From Candidatus Omnitrophota bacterium (GTDB lineage: Bacteria > Omnitrophota > Gorgyraeia > JAFGIU01), in the NCBI GenBank assembly GCA_016929445.1, contig JAFGIU010000104.1, positions 1-32,362 on the forward strand: a DNA stretch of 32,362 nucleotides, read 5' to 3'. Below, one piece after another: positions 7,072 through 15,015 of the stretch. A program made the position numbers and the translations under genes. A model generated the notes under the pieces. It was given only the letters and a program-made list of their open reading frames with translations, did no database searches and was not told the origin of the DNA. Position 1 is the stretch's first letter; each line of letters opens with the position of its first letter.

Positions 7072-8334
7072 ATGTTTCACATTTTTTGTACATTGTGTTT
7101 GCTGACGATGCTGCCGTTGTCTTTTGCAACGCCGGTCTATGCCATGGGCTCGCGCCCGCTCTCTGAACCCGGTGACGCGCAGGTGAAAGTCGCAGTGGCT
7201 CAAGGGCAGGAAAACGTGGCTCTTATGGTGCGCGGGGGATATACGTTGCAGGCCCTCGGCACGGGTGAGGCAGTGGCTGATTCCGCCCAAGGCATGGATG
7301 TTCTTAGTCTGACTCCGCATGACAGTGGACTGCTTCTTAACGGAGAAAGGCTGGGTCTTTTTGGCCTGAGGCTTTGCCCGCTCAAAGAAGGCAATCTTTG
7401 GGTGGACGGGAAGCGGCTTCGCGGCAATCTCTGTGTGCTGCGGGAAAAGGATCGCACCCTGACGGTGATCAATGAAGTGGGGGTGGAGAATTACCTCGCA
7501 GGCGTGATGCGGGGGGAGTTGCCCAAGGGCTGGCCTGCCGCAGCGTATGAGGCTCAGGCCATTGCCTCCCGCACTTTTGCCCTGTACCGGACTGTGGAGC
7601 GCTTCGACCGGGACTATGCGCTCACAAGTGACGTTTCATCACAGGTTTACGAAGGAAAGTCCGCCGAGACCTGGGCCTCGAACAAGGCGGTGCGCAAGAC
7701 GGCCGGAAAAGTGCTAACCTGGGAGGGCCGGATTTTCCCGGCCTTCTACCATTCCGATAGCGGGGGACACACCCAATCAGCGCACCATCTCTGGAAGGTG
7801 GACATTGCGCCCTTGGCCGGGGTGCCTTCCCCCTATGGTGAAGGCTCGCCTTATGCCCATTGGGAGTTCAGCGTCAAAGCCGCAGGGCTGGGGTGGGCCT
7901 TTAGGCAAAAGGGATATGCCTTTCAGGGCGGCGTAGAGGATTGGGAGATTCTGGATCGGGATGTTTCCGGCCGAATTCAGCGCATTCGCTTTATCGGATC
8001 CGGCGAGCCCCTCACTCTCAGCGGGGCTCAGTTGCGCGAGGTCCTGGGCGTCTCCCGGCTCCGCAGCACCCAGGTGGAGCTTCGCAAAGAGGGCGAGTTG
8101 ATTTTCTTTGCGGGCAGCGGGTGGGGCCATGGCGTGGGCATGAGCCAGTGGGGAGCCTATGACATGGCCAATCAGGGGTATAGCGCAGAAGAGATCTTGG
8201 CCCATTATTATCCGGGCGCGCAGATCCGCGATTGGCGCGAGGTGTTTGAGGCCGGGGCATGGGGAATCAAAGAAGAACAACTGGAGGCGTGGAAAGGGCA
8301 GCAATGGGTGAGACCGCAATCCAAAACAAACTGA
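7072..8334 (+). CDS. SpoIID/LytB domain protein (peptidoglycan lytic transglycosylase-like)
   Basis: From ATG 7072 the protein has 420 residues and a good signal peptide (FHIFCTLCLLTMLPLSFATPVYA). SpoIID enzymes cut glycan strands of peptidoglycan; this one should act in the periplasm. Family motifs are clear: NYLAGVMRGELPKGWP, containing the catalytic-type Glu, then AYEAQAIASRTFAL, TSDVSSQVYEG, FYHSDSGGHTQ and GSGWGHGVGMSQWGAYDMA. Open frame extends to a GTG at 7024, but that start lies in a repeat hairpin and would bury the signal peptide behind 16 residues. The 3' end overlaps queA by 31 nt. SpoIID homologues are common in bacteria that do not sporulate. Confidence 0.9.
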   Translation: MFHIFCTLCLLTMLPLSFATPVYAMGSRPLSEPGDAQVKVAVAQGQENVALMVRGGYTLQALGTGEAVADSAQGMDVLSLTPHDSGLLLNGERLGLFGLRLCPLKEGNLWVDGKRLRGNLCVLREKDRTLTVINEVGVENYLAGVMRGELPKGWPAAAYEAQAIASRTFALYRTVERFDRDYALTSDVSSQVYEGKSAETWASNKAVRKTAGKVLTWEGRIFPAFYHSDSGGHTQSAHHLWKVDIAPLAGVPSPYGEGSPYAHWEFSVKAAGLGWAFRQKGYAFQGGVEDWEILDRDVSGRIQRIRFIGSGEPLTLSGAQLREVLGVSRLRSTQVELRKEGELIFFAGSGWGHGVGMSQWGAYDMANQGYSAEEILAHYYPGAQIRDWREVFEAGAWGIKEEQLEAWKGQQWVRPQSKTN

Positions 8335-9479
8335 GCTTGAACGATTTTGATTACGAACTGCCGCAGGAACTGATCGCCCAGTATCCGGCGCAGAGGCGTG
8401 ACGAATCCCGCCTCTTGGTCGTGCATCGCGCCACAGGCTTGCTCGAACACCGGACATTTGCGGATTTCCCGGAATTCTTGGATCGCGGGGATGCTCTGGT
8501 CATCAACGACACCCGGGTGCGCCCTGCGAGGCTTTTGGGCAATAAGGAGGATACGGGAGGGCAGGTCGAAATTTTGGTGCAGCGCAAGCTCGAGCCCGGA
8601 TTGTATCAAGTGATGTTGCGCGCCAACCGCAAGGTGGCTTTGGGCACTCGCGTGCGATTTACGGAATTGTTGGCCGGCGAGATTTTAGCCCGTAACGATG
8701 GTTTGCGTGTGTTTCGCTTCGACGAAGTCGGGGTTGAGCGCTCCTTGGATGATTTGATTCGCGAGAAAGCTTTGCTGCCTTTGCCTCCGTATATCCGGCG
8801 CGTCCCGGACGAGGCGGACCTGGAACGTTACCAAACGGTGTATGCGCGGCGCGAAGGGGCGATTGCCGCGCCCACGGCAGGCCTGCACTTCACCGAAGCG
8901 CTTTTGGACACGATCCGCGGGAAACAAGTGGAGGTGGTGCCCGTTACCTTGCACGTGGGGCACGCCACCTTCCAGCCGGTGAAGTCCGAGGATATCACCG
9001 AGCACCGCATGCCCGGGGAGGAGGGGGAGATCTCCCAGGACGCGGCTTGGTACATCAATCATACGCGGCAGCGGGGCGGGCGCGTAGTGGCGGTGGGTAC
9101 CACCTCTTGCCGGCTGCTCGAAGGCGTGGCCCAGCAAATCATGGGAAATGAGCGGCTGAAGGCCGAATTTTTGGCCACGCAGCAAAAGGGCCGGCGGAGT
9201 CTGCAGGCCACGATTCAGGCTAAACAAGAGGCGTTGGAGGCCATTGAGCTCAGGAAAATTTGTAAACCTTACAAGGGCCGGATTGAGACCTATATTTACC
9301 CGCCCTATGAATTCCTGGCCGTGGATTCTTTGCTGACGAATTTTCATTTGCCGCGCACCACCCTCTTGATGCTGGTGAGTGCTTTTGCGGGGACCGAGCT
9401 CGTGCGCCGCGCTTATGCGGAGGCCGTTGAGCAGAAGTATCGATTCTATTCTTACGGCGACGCGATGCTGATCATTTAA
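8304..9479 (+). CDS. queA: S-adenosylmethionine:tRNA ribosyltransferase-isomerase QueA
   Basis: QueA moves the ribose of SAM onto preQ1 in tRNA to form epoxyqueuosine. Family motifs: VINDTRVRPARLLG, PTAGLHFTEALL, VTLHVGHATFQPV, EHRMPGEEGEIS, VVAVGTTSCRLLE, YIYPPYEF, LLTNFHLPRTTLLMLVSA and FYSYGDAMLI. ATG 8304 is chosen because the family start KLSLNDFDYELP follows a few residues later and AAAGGG lies just upstream; an ATG at 8259 is open in frame but adds unrelated residues. At 391 residues it is longer than the usual 340-356, mainly because of an extra stretch between the TTS motif and YIYP. Next to tgt, as is common. Confidence 0.96.
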   Translation: MGETAIQNKLSLNDFDYELPQELIAQYPAQRRDESRLLVVHRATGLLEHRTFADFPEFLDRGDALVINDTRVRPARLLGNKEDTGGQVEILVQRKLEPGLYQVMLRANRKVALGTRVRFTELLAGEILARNDGLRVFRFDEVGVERSLDDLIREKALLPLPPYIRRVPDEADLERYQTVYARREGAIAAPTAGLHFTEALLDTIRGKQVEVVPVTLHVGHATFQPVKSEDITEHRMPGEEGEISQDAAWYINHTRQRGGRVVAVGTTSCRLLEGVAQQIMGNERLKAEFLATQQKGRRSLQATIQAKQEALEAIELRKICKPYKGRIETYIYPPYEFLAVDSLLTNFHLPRTTLLMLVSAFAGTELVRRAYAEAVEQKYRFYSYGDAMLII

Positions 9480-9490
9480 GCGCGCACTTA

Positions 9491-9541
9491 CAGGGACAGT
9501 TCTTACGCCCGATTCTCTGAATGGAAAAAGAACTGTCCCTG
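9491..9541. repeat. Family A inverted repeat, copy 3
   Basis: Perfect 14-bp arms CAGGGACAGTTCTT (9491-9504) and AAGAACTGTCCCTG (9528-9541) with a 23-nt loop, in the 88-bp gap between queA and tgt. Confidence 0.85.
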
Positions 9542-9567
9542 GCACTAAGCCAGACAAATGAGATGCC

Positions 9568-10695
9568 ATGAGTTTTGAAATTTTGAATAGAGACACCGGC
9601 ACCCTTGCGCGGTGCGGCCGGTTGAATACGCGCCGGGGTGGGATCGAGACGCCGGCTTTTATGCCCGTGGCCACCTCTGCTGCGCTCAAGACCTTTGGCA
9701 GCTGGGAAATCGAGCAACTGGGTGCGAGCGTGATCCTTTCCAATGCGTACCACCTCTACTTGAGGCCCGGTTTGGAGATCCTGGAAAGCGCGGGAGGCCT
9801 CCACCCCTTTATGGGTTGGGACAAGCCGGTTCTTACGGACAGCGGGGGCTACCAAGTTTTTAGCCTGGCCTCGATGGTCAAGGTGGAGGAAGAGGGAATC
9901 CACTTCAATGCCCACTTTGACGGCAGCCGCCATTTTTTGCGGCCTGAGGACGTGATCGATATTCAGGAATGTATCGGCAGCGATATCTGGATGCCCCTGG
10001 ACCATCTGGTGGGGCACCCCAGCGATCGAAACAAGGTGGTTGACGCCACCGACCGGACGGCGCGCTGGGCCCAGCGTTCGCTGGAGTATTACCGCCGCAA
10101 AGCTAATCTTTTGGATCCGGAACAGCGGCCTCTGCATTTCGGCATCGTGCAGGGCGGCGAGTACCCGGACTTGCGGATCACGAGTGCGCGGCAGATTGTG
10201 TCGCTGGGTTTCGACGGCTATGCGATCGGAGGCCTGAGCGTGGGCGAGGACAAGCCTGTGCTGTGGGAAAAACTCGAGGCCTCGGTCGTGGAACTGCCGC
10301 AAAACGCGGTGCGCTACGCGATGGGCATGGGGACGCTCAGTGATTTGGTCGAGGCCGTGGCACGCGGCGTGGATCTTTTTGATTGCACCTTGCCTACGCG
10401 CTGTGGCCGCAACGGCCTGGCCTTCACGCGCCAGGGCAAGCTCGTGGTCCGGGATTCGCCCTACAAGCTTGACAACAGTCCTTTGGACGAGGGTTGTGAG
10501 TGTCTGGTTTGCCGGAGGTACAGCCGTTCTTACCTCAGGCATTTGTTCAATACCAAAGAGGTCTTAGGACCCCGGCTGGTTTCCTGGCACAATGTGTATA
10601 CTTATTTGAGGTGGATGGAGGAGATCCGCGGCGCGATTCGCGAAAACCGGTTTGGCAATTTTCGAAACGAGGAGGCACTGTGTTTGAATCCATAG
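9568..10695 (+). CDS. tgt: tRNA-guanine transglycosylase Tgt
   Basis: Tgt swaps guanine 34 of GUN-anticodon tRNAs for preQ1, the step before QueA. The 375-residue protein has DSGG (91-94, with the base-recognising Asp), IVQGG (193-197), the nucleophile region DLFDCTLPTR (nucleophile expected at D272), and zinc ligands C310, C312, C315 and H341. One oddity: the base-pocket motif that usually reads MAFDEC is MPLDHL (142-147), so the pocket Cys known from the Zymomonas enzyme is Leu. Eukaryotic queuine-using enzymes have Val there. GGLSVGE (221-227) keeps the bacterial form. The 3' end overlaps yajC by 16 nt. Confidence 0.97.
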   Translation: MSFEILNRDTGTLARCGRLNTRRGGIETPAFMPVATSAALKTFGSWEIEQLGASVILSNAYHLYLRPGLEILESAGGLHPFMGWDKPVLTDSGGYQVFSLASMVKVEEEGIHFNAHFDGSRHFLRPEDVIDIQECIGSDIWMPLDHLVGHPSDRNKVVDATDRTARWAQRSLEYYRRKANLLDPEQRPLHFGIVQGGEYPDLRITSARQIVSLGFDGYAIGGLSVGEDKPVLWEKLEASVVELPQNAVRYAMGMGTLSDLVEAVARGVDLFDCTLPTRCGRNGLAFTRQGKLVVRDSPYKLDNSPLDEGCECLVCRRYSRSYLRHLFNTKEVLGPRLVSWHNVYTYLRWMEEIRGAIRENRFGNFRNEEALCLNP

Positions 10696-11012
10696 CTTAT
10701 GCGCAGCAAGCAGGAGGCGGAGCGAGCGGCGCTGCGCCCAGTCCTTTGATCAGTTTTCTGCCCCTAATTTTGATTTTTCTGATCTTTTATGTGCTCTTGA
10801 TCCGTCCGCAAAACAAAAAAGAGGCGGAACGCAAGAAAATGATCGACGGGATTCAGAAGAACGACGAGATTGTGACCATTGGAGGGATCCACGGCACAAT
10901 CGTTAATCTGAAAGACGATGTGGTTACGGTTCGTGTCGACGAGAAAGTCCGGATCGACATAGACCGCAGTGCTGTTTCAAGGGTGGAGAAGAATCACAAT
11001 AAGGACAACTAG
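10680..11012 (+). CDS. yajC: Preprotein translocase subunit YajC
   Basis: The 110-residue protein has one N-terminal membrane helix (LISFLPLILIFLIFYVLLI) followed by RPQNKKEAERKKM and a short cytoplasmic domain with NDEIVTIGGIHGTI, the YajC pattern. YajC joins SecDF beside SecYEG. I chose GTG 10680 because AGGAGG (10670-10675) lies 4 nt before it and because the family begins with this short pre-helix segment. The gene overlaps the end of tgt and precedes secDF, the classic tgt-yajC-secDF order. Confidence 0.94.
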   Translation: MFESIAYAQQAGGGASGAAPSPLISFLPLILIFLIFYVLLIRPQNKKEAERKKMIDGIQKNDEIVTIGGIHGTIVNLKDDVVTVRVDEKVRIDIDRSAVSRVEKNHNKDN

Positions 11013-11056
11013 GTCCCTGCTTCCGCGGGGATTGATAGACCGAGGAGTTAATCATA

Positions 11057-13237
11057 ATGCAACGCAACCTACTTTGGAAATTTGTGGGTGTCCTTCTGCT
11101 GACGGGTTTCTTTATTTGGCAGGTTTGGCCGCCTCAAGAGAAGATTAATTTGGGATTGGACCTCCAGGGCGGAATGCACGTGGTTCTGCGCGTGGATACT
11201 TCGCAGTTGAACGACGATGCCAAGTCCGATGCCACAGACCGGGCCATGGAAATCGTCCGCAACCGTATTGACCAGTTTGGTGTGAGCGAACCCATTGTCC
11301 ATCGCCAGGGCGATGACCACATTGTGCTCCAGCTGCCGGGTGTCATGGATCGCGATCGTGCGCTGGCGCTTATCGGCAAGACGGCAATGTTGGAGTTTCA
11401 AATGGTGGAAGAGGATATTGATCTGATCCGCCGCGCTCGGGATGGGGATGTGCCGCGCGATTACGTGTTTTTGCCCAAGGACGAGGGCGAAGGAATGATT
11501 CTGTTGGAGAGGGATGTCGTGATGACGGGCGATGCCCTGGTCAATGCCCAGGTTGAATTCGATACATCCCGCTTTAACGAGCCCTATATTGCCTTTGAAC
11601 TCACGCCGGAAGCCGGCAAGAAATTTGCGCGCGTGACCCGCCGGAATGTAGGCCGCCAGTTGGCCATTATTCTGGACGGCAAGGTGGTGAGTTCGCCGGT
11701 GATCCAGAGCGAGATCCCGAGCGGCCGCGGCCAAATCACCGGGCGTTTTACCATTGACCAGGCCACGGACCTCGCGATCCAGTTGCGCGCCGGTGCGCTG
11801 CCCGCTCCCATTATTATCGAGGAAGAGCGCACGGTGGGCCCCTTGTTGGGCCAGGATTCGATCCGTGCGGGCCTGAGAGCTACTGTGGTGGGGGGAATCT
11901 TGGTGATTCTCTTCATGTGGGCCTACTATTGGGCCGCGGGTTTGGTGGCGACCGTCGCGGTTTTCCTGAACATCATCATTATTATGGGGGCTTTGGCGGC
12001 GCTTGGCGCGACCCTGACCCTGCCCGGTATTGCGGGTTTGATCCTCACGATTGGTATGGCCGTGGATGCGAACGTACTGATTTATGAACGCATTCGCGAG
12101 GAACTCAACCTGGGTAAGAATTTGCGGGGTTCGATATCCTCAGGCTACGAAAAGGCCTTCAGCGCCATCCTTGACTCCAATGTGACCACCTTGATCGCCG
12201 CCTTTCTCCTGTTTCAATTCGGGACCGGTCCGATCCGCGGGTTCGGGGTCACATTGACCATCGGTTTGATCACCAGTATGTTCACGGCCATTGTGGTCAC
12301 GCGCTTGGTCTTTGAAGGCATGCTCAATAGCGGTTTCTTGAAGAAACTGACCATGATGCATTTCCTGACGCGGACCGATGTGGACTTCCTCAAGTACCGG
12401 AAGATTTGCTTTGTGATCTCGGCGGTCCTGGTGTTTGGCGGCTTGGGATTTTATTTCAGCAAGGGCGATGCGGTCTATGGGGTGGATTTTTCGGGCGGCC
12501 AAATGCAGGAGTATGCCTTTGAAAAACCCGTGGCGATTGACCAGTTGAGGCAGGCCATTGGTGAGGCGGGCCTGGATCAGATCAGTTTGCAGCAGGTGCA
12601 CATCGGAAACCAGGTTATTGTGCGCAGCAGCGAAGACACCTCGCAAGTGATCCAGAAAGTTCTCAAAGAAAAGTTCTCGGACAATCCCTACCAGGTCTTG
12701 CGTATCGAAAAGGTGGGCCCCGCCGTGGGTAAGGACCTGCGCAAGCGCGCGAGCCTGGCCATCATTTGGGCTATGATCGGGATCGTGGCCTACGTGGGGT
12801 TGCGCTTCCAGAAGCTGGCCTATTCTCTGGCCGGGGTCCTGGCGCTTTTTCACGACGTGTTCATCTGTCTGGCGGCGCTTGCCTTTACCGGGAGGGAGGT
12901 GAGCCTGACGGTTGTGGCCGGGCTCTTGGCCGTGGCCGGTTATTCGATTAACGACACCATCGTTATCTACGACCGAATCCGTGAAAACTTGCGCGTGGTG
13001 CGCAAAAAGACCTTTGCCGAGATCATCAACCTGAGTATCAATCAGACCCTGTCGCGTACCGTTTTGACGACACTGACTTCTTTGTTGGTGGTTGTGGCGT
13101 TGTACTTTTTCGGCGGCGAGGTGATCAATGATTTTGCCTTTACCTTGATAGTCGGCTTCTTAGCTGGGATTTATTCCACCATCTTTATTGCGTCTCCGAC
13201 CGTCCTTGCCCTCACACAGAGGGGTGGCAAAAAGTAG
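11057..13237 (+). CDS. secDF: Protein translocase SecDF (fused SecD and SecF)
   Basis: The 726-residue protein fuses SecD and SecF, RND-type membrane proteins that use proton flow to pull secreted proteins through the Sec channel. SecD half: first membrane helix (about 7-23), DLQGG (35-39), the large periplasmic region, then five helices with GMAVDANVLIYERIREE (about 333-349). SecF half starts near residue 445, with GVDFSGG, a second periplasmic domain, and GYSINDTIVIYDRIREN (about 627-643). Twelve membrane helices are expected. ATG 11057 has GAGGAG 9 nt upstream. Fusion of the two subunits is seen in several phyla. Its stop codon directly abuts the recJ ATG. Confidence 0.97.
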   Translation: MQRNLLWKFVGVLLLTGFFIWQVWPPQEKINLGLDLQGGMHVVLRVDTSQLNDDAKSDATDRAMEIVRNRIDQFGVSEPIVHRQGDDHIVLQLPGVMDRDRALALIGKTAMLEFQMVEEDIDLIRRARDGDVPRDYVFLPKDEGEGMILLERDVVMTGDALVNAQVEFDTSRFNEPYIAFELTPEAGKKFARVTRRNVGRQLAIILDGKVVSSPVIQSEIPSGRGQITGRFTIDQATDLAIQLRAGALPAPIIIEEERTVGPLLGQDSIRAGLRATVVGGILVILFMWAYYWAAGLVATVAVFLNIIIIMGALAALGATLTLPGIAGLILTIGMAVDANVLIYERIREELNLGKNLRGSISSGYEKAFSAILDSNVTTLIAAFLLFQFGTGPIRGFGVTLTIGLITSMFTAIVVTRLVFEGMLNSGFLKKLTMMHFLTRTDVDFLKYRKICFVISAVLVFGGLGFYFSKGDAVYGVDFSGGQMQEYAFEKPVAIDQLRQAIGEAGLDQISLQQVHIGNQVIVRSSEDTSQVIQKVLKEKFSDNPYQVLRIEKVGPAVGKDLRKRASLAIIWAMIGIVAYVGLRFQKLAYSLAGVLALFHDVFICLAALAFTGREVSLTVVAGLLAVAGYSINDTIVIYDRIRENLRVVRKKTFAEIINLSINQTLSRTVLTTLTSLLVVVALYFFGGEVINDFAFTLIVGFLAGIYSTIFIASPTVLALTQRGGKK

Positions 13238-14935
13238 ATGCGTGTGCGTTGGCGCGTTCATCCGTTGGATCGTCAGACGCGGGAGCCCTTGGCCGAATCG
13301 CTGGGGATTCATCCGCTTACGGCCCAGATTTTGGCACAGCGCGGATTTCATAGCGCAGACCAGGTGCTGAAATTTTTTAGACCGCGTATGGCGGATCTGC
13401 ATTCCGCCCGTCTTTTGCGTAATGTGGATGCCGCTATGGAGCGCCTGGAAAACGCTTTGCACCGGCATGAGCGTATCCTGATTTGGGGCGACTACGATGC
13501 GGACGGGCTCTGTTCTGCGGCGGTCTTGGTGCGCGGTCTGCGCCAGCTGGGCGCGGATTGCGTCACCTTTATTCCGCACCGCCTGCAGGACGGTTATGGT
13601 GTGGGCGAAGCCGGGGTGAAGGTCGCCCGTGAATCCGGGTGTCAATTGGTCATTACCGCGGATTGCGGCACCAATGCGCGCGGTCCTATCGAGGCTTTGG
13701 CTGCCGACGGGATTGATGTCCTTGTCATTGACCACCACCTTCCGGATCCCGAAGAATCCCTGCACAGTGCCTTGCTCATCAACCCCAAACATCCTGAATG
13801 CGAGTATCCCTTTAAGGAGCTTTGCAGCGCAGGGCTTGCCTATAAGTTTGTGGGGGAGCTGGCCCGTCACATGGGCCGGAATATAGAGGAAGATCTGGAG
13901 CTGGCAGCCCTGGCCACGGTTTGCGACGTGGTGCCCTTGGTGGGGGAAAACCGCGTGTTGGTGCGGGCCGGGCTCGAGGCCTTGGCTCAAACCAAACATC
14001 CGGGGCTCAAAGCCCTGGTCGATGTTTCGCGCATTCGAGGAGCCATGGATGCCGAAACCTTTTCCTTTGCTTTGGGCCCGCGCATCAATGCGAGCGGACG
14101 CATGGGTTCGGCCGAACTTTCGCTCAAGCTCTTGTTGAGTACGGATGAAACCGAGGCCAAGGAACTTGCCAAGGAATTAAACCGGGTTAACCAGCAACGC
14201 CGCCGCCTGCAGGATCGTATGTACAAGGAGGCCTTGGCCCAGATGGATCGCGAGATCAATTTTGCGCAGCACAAGGTCATTGTCCTGGGCCGGAAGGATT
14301 GGCACCCCGGTGTCGTGGGCGTGATTGCTGGCCGTCTGAGTGACCGCTTCTTCAGGCCTGCGATTGTAATGGGAGGCGTGAGTGAGGACTCCTGGACCGG
14401 TTCGGGCCGGTCCATTCCGGGATTTCATTTGCGGGAGGCCCTGGCGCAATCCGCTCATCTGCTGGAGCGCTTTGGCGGGCATAAACAGGCCTGCGGGCTT
14501 TCCTTAAACAAGCAGAATTTGGTGCCCTTGCGTGACTCCATTAACGAGTGGGCTCAAGAGAATTTGCCGGACCAGGACTTGGTGCCTGAACTGGAAATCG
14601 ACGGCGAGATCCCGATTTCCGCTCTCAACGAGCCCTTGCTGCGCGAGTGGTCGGCTCTGGGGCCTTTTGGAGAAGGTAATCCCGAACCCACCTGGGGAAC
14701 GCGCGGTTTGCATGTGCGTTTTACTCCGCGCCGTTTTGGCGGCAATCACGTTAAAATGATGGTTTCCGACGGCCGCGTCACGCGCGAGGCCGTGGCTTTT
14801 TCGCAGGCCGATAGTCTGGGGAGCCTTCCGCGCCAGGGAGATGAGGTGGACATGGTGTATACCGCGCGCATTTCCGAGTGGCAGGGAGAGAGTTTTGTGC
14901 AACTGATTGTCAAAGATATGCAACCAAGTCGTTGA
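13238..14935 (+). CDS. recJ: Single-stranded-DNA-specific exonuclease RecJ
   Basis: RecJ degrades single-stranded DNA 5' to 3' in recombination and mismatch repair. The 565-residue protein shows the DHH phosphoesterase motifs DYDADG (85-90), ADCG (141-144) and DHH (165-167), a further acidic motif LATVCDVVPLVGENR, the DHHA1 motif FGGHKQACGL, and a C-terminal OB fold. Start ATG 13238 follows the secDF stop with no gap, implying coupled translation. Length is normal. Confidence 0.96.
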   Translation: MRVRWRVHPLDRQTREPLAESLGIHPLTAQILAQRGFHSADQVLKFFRPRMADLHSARLLRNVDAAMERLENALHRHERILIWGDYDADGLCSAAVLVRGLRQLGADCVTFIPHRLQDGYGVGEAGVKVARESGCQLVITADCGTNARGPIEALAADGIDVLVIDHHLPDPEESLHSALLINPKHPECEYPFKELCSAGLAYKFVGELARHMGRNIEEDLELAALATVCDVVPLVGENRVLVRAGLEALAQTKHPGLKALVDVSRIRGAMDAETFSFALGPRINASGRMGSAELSLKLLLSTDETEAKELAKELNRVNQQRRRLQDRMYKEALAQMDREINFAQHKVIVLGRKDWHPGVVGVIAGRLSDRFFRPAIVMGGVSEDSWTGSGRSIPGFHLREALAQSAHLLERFGGHKQACGLSLNKQNLVPLRDSINEWAQENLPDQDLVPELEIDGEIPISALNEPLLREWSALGPFGEGNPEPTWGTRGLHVRFTPRRFGGNHVKMMVSDGRVTREAVAFSQADSLGSLPRQGDEVDMVYTARISEWQGESFVQLIVKDMQPSR

Positions 14936-14936
14936 C

Positions 14937-15008
14937 GTCATCCCCGTGAAAACGGGGATCTATTCGTGTAACCAATAACAACTAGATTCTCGCCTTCGCG
15001 GGAATGAC
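14937..15008. repeat. Family C 72-bp element, copy 1
   Basis: The element runs from GTCATCCCC to GGAATGAC, with terminal inverted ends GTCAT/ATGAC and two internal hairpins (CCCCGTGAAAACGGGG; CGCCTTCGCG). It is the same length as the copy at 23045-23116 and differs from it at about 12 of 72 positions by eye. The ATG in its right end (15004) is in frame with lepA. Confidence 0.85.
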
Positions 15009-15015
15009 ATTACTT

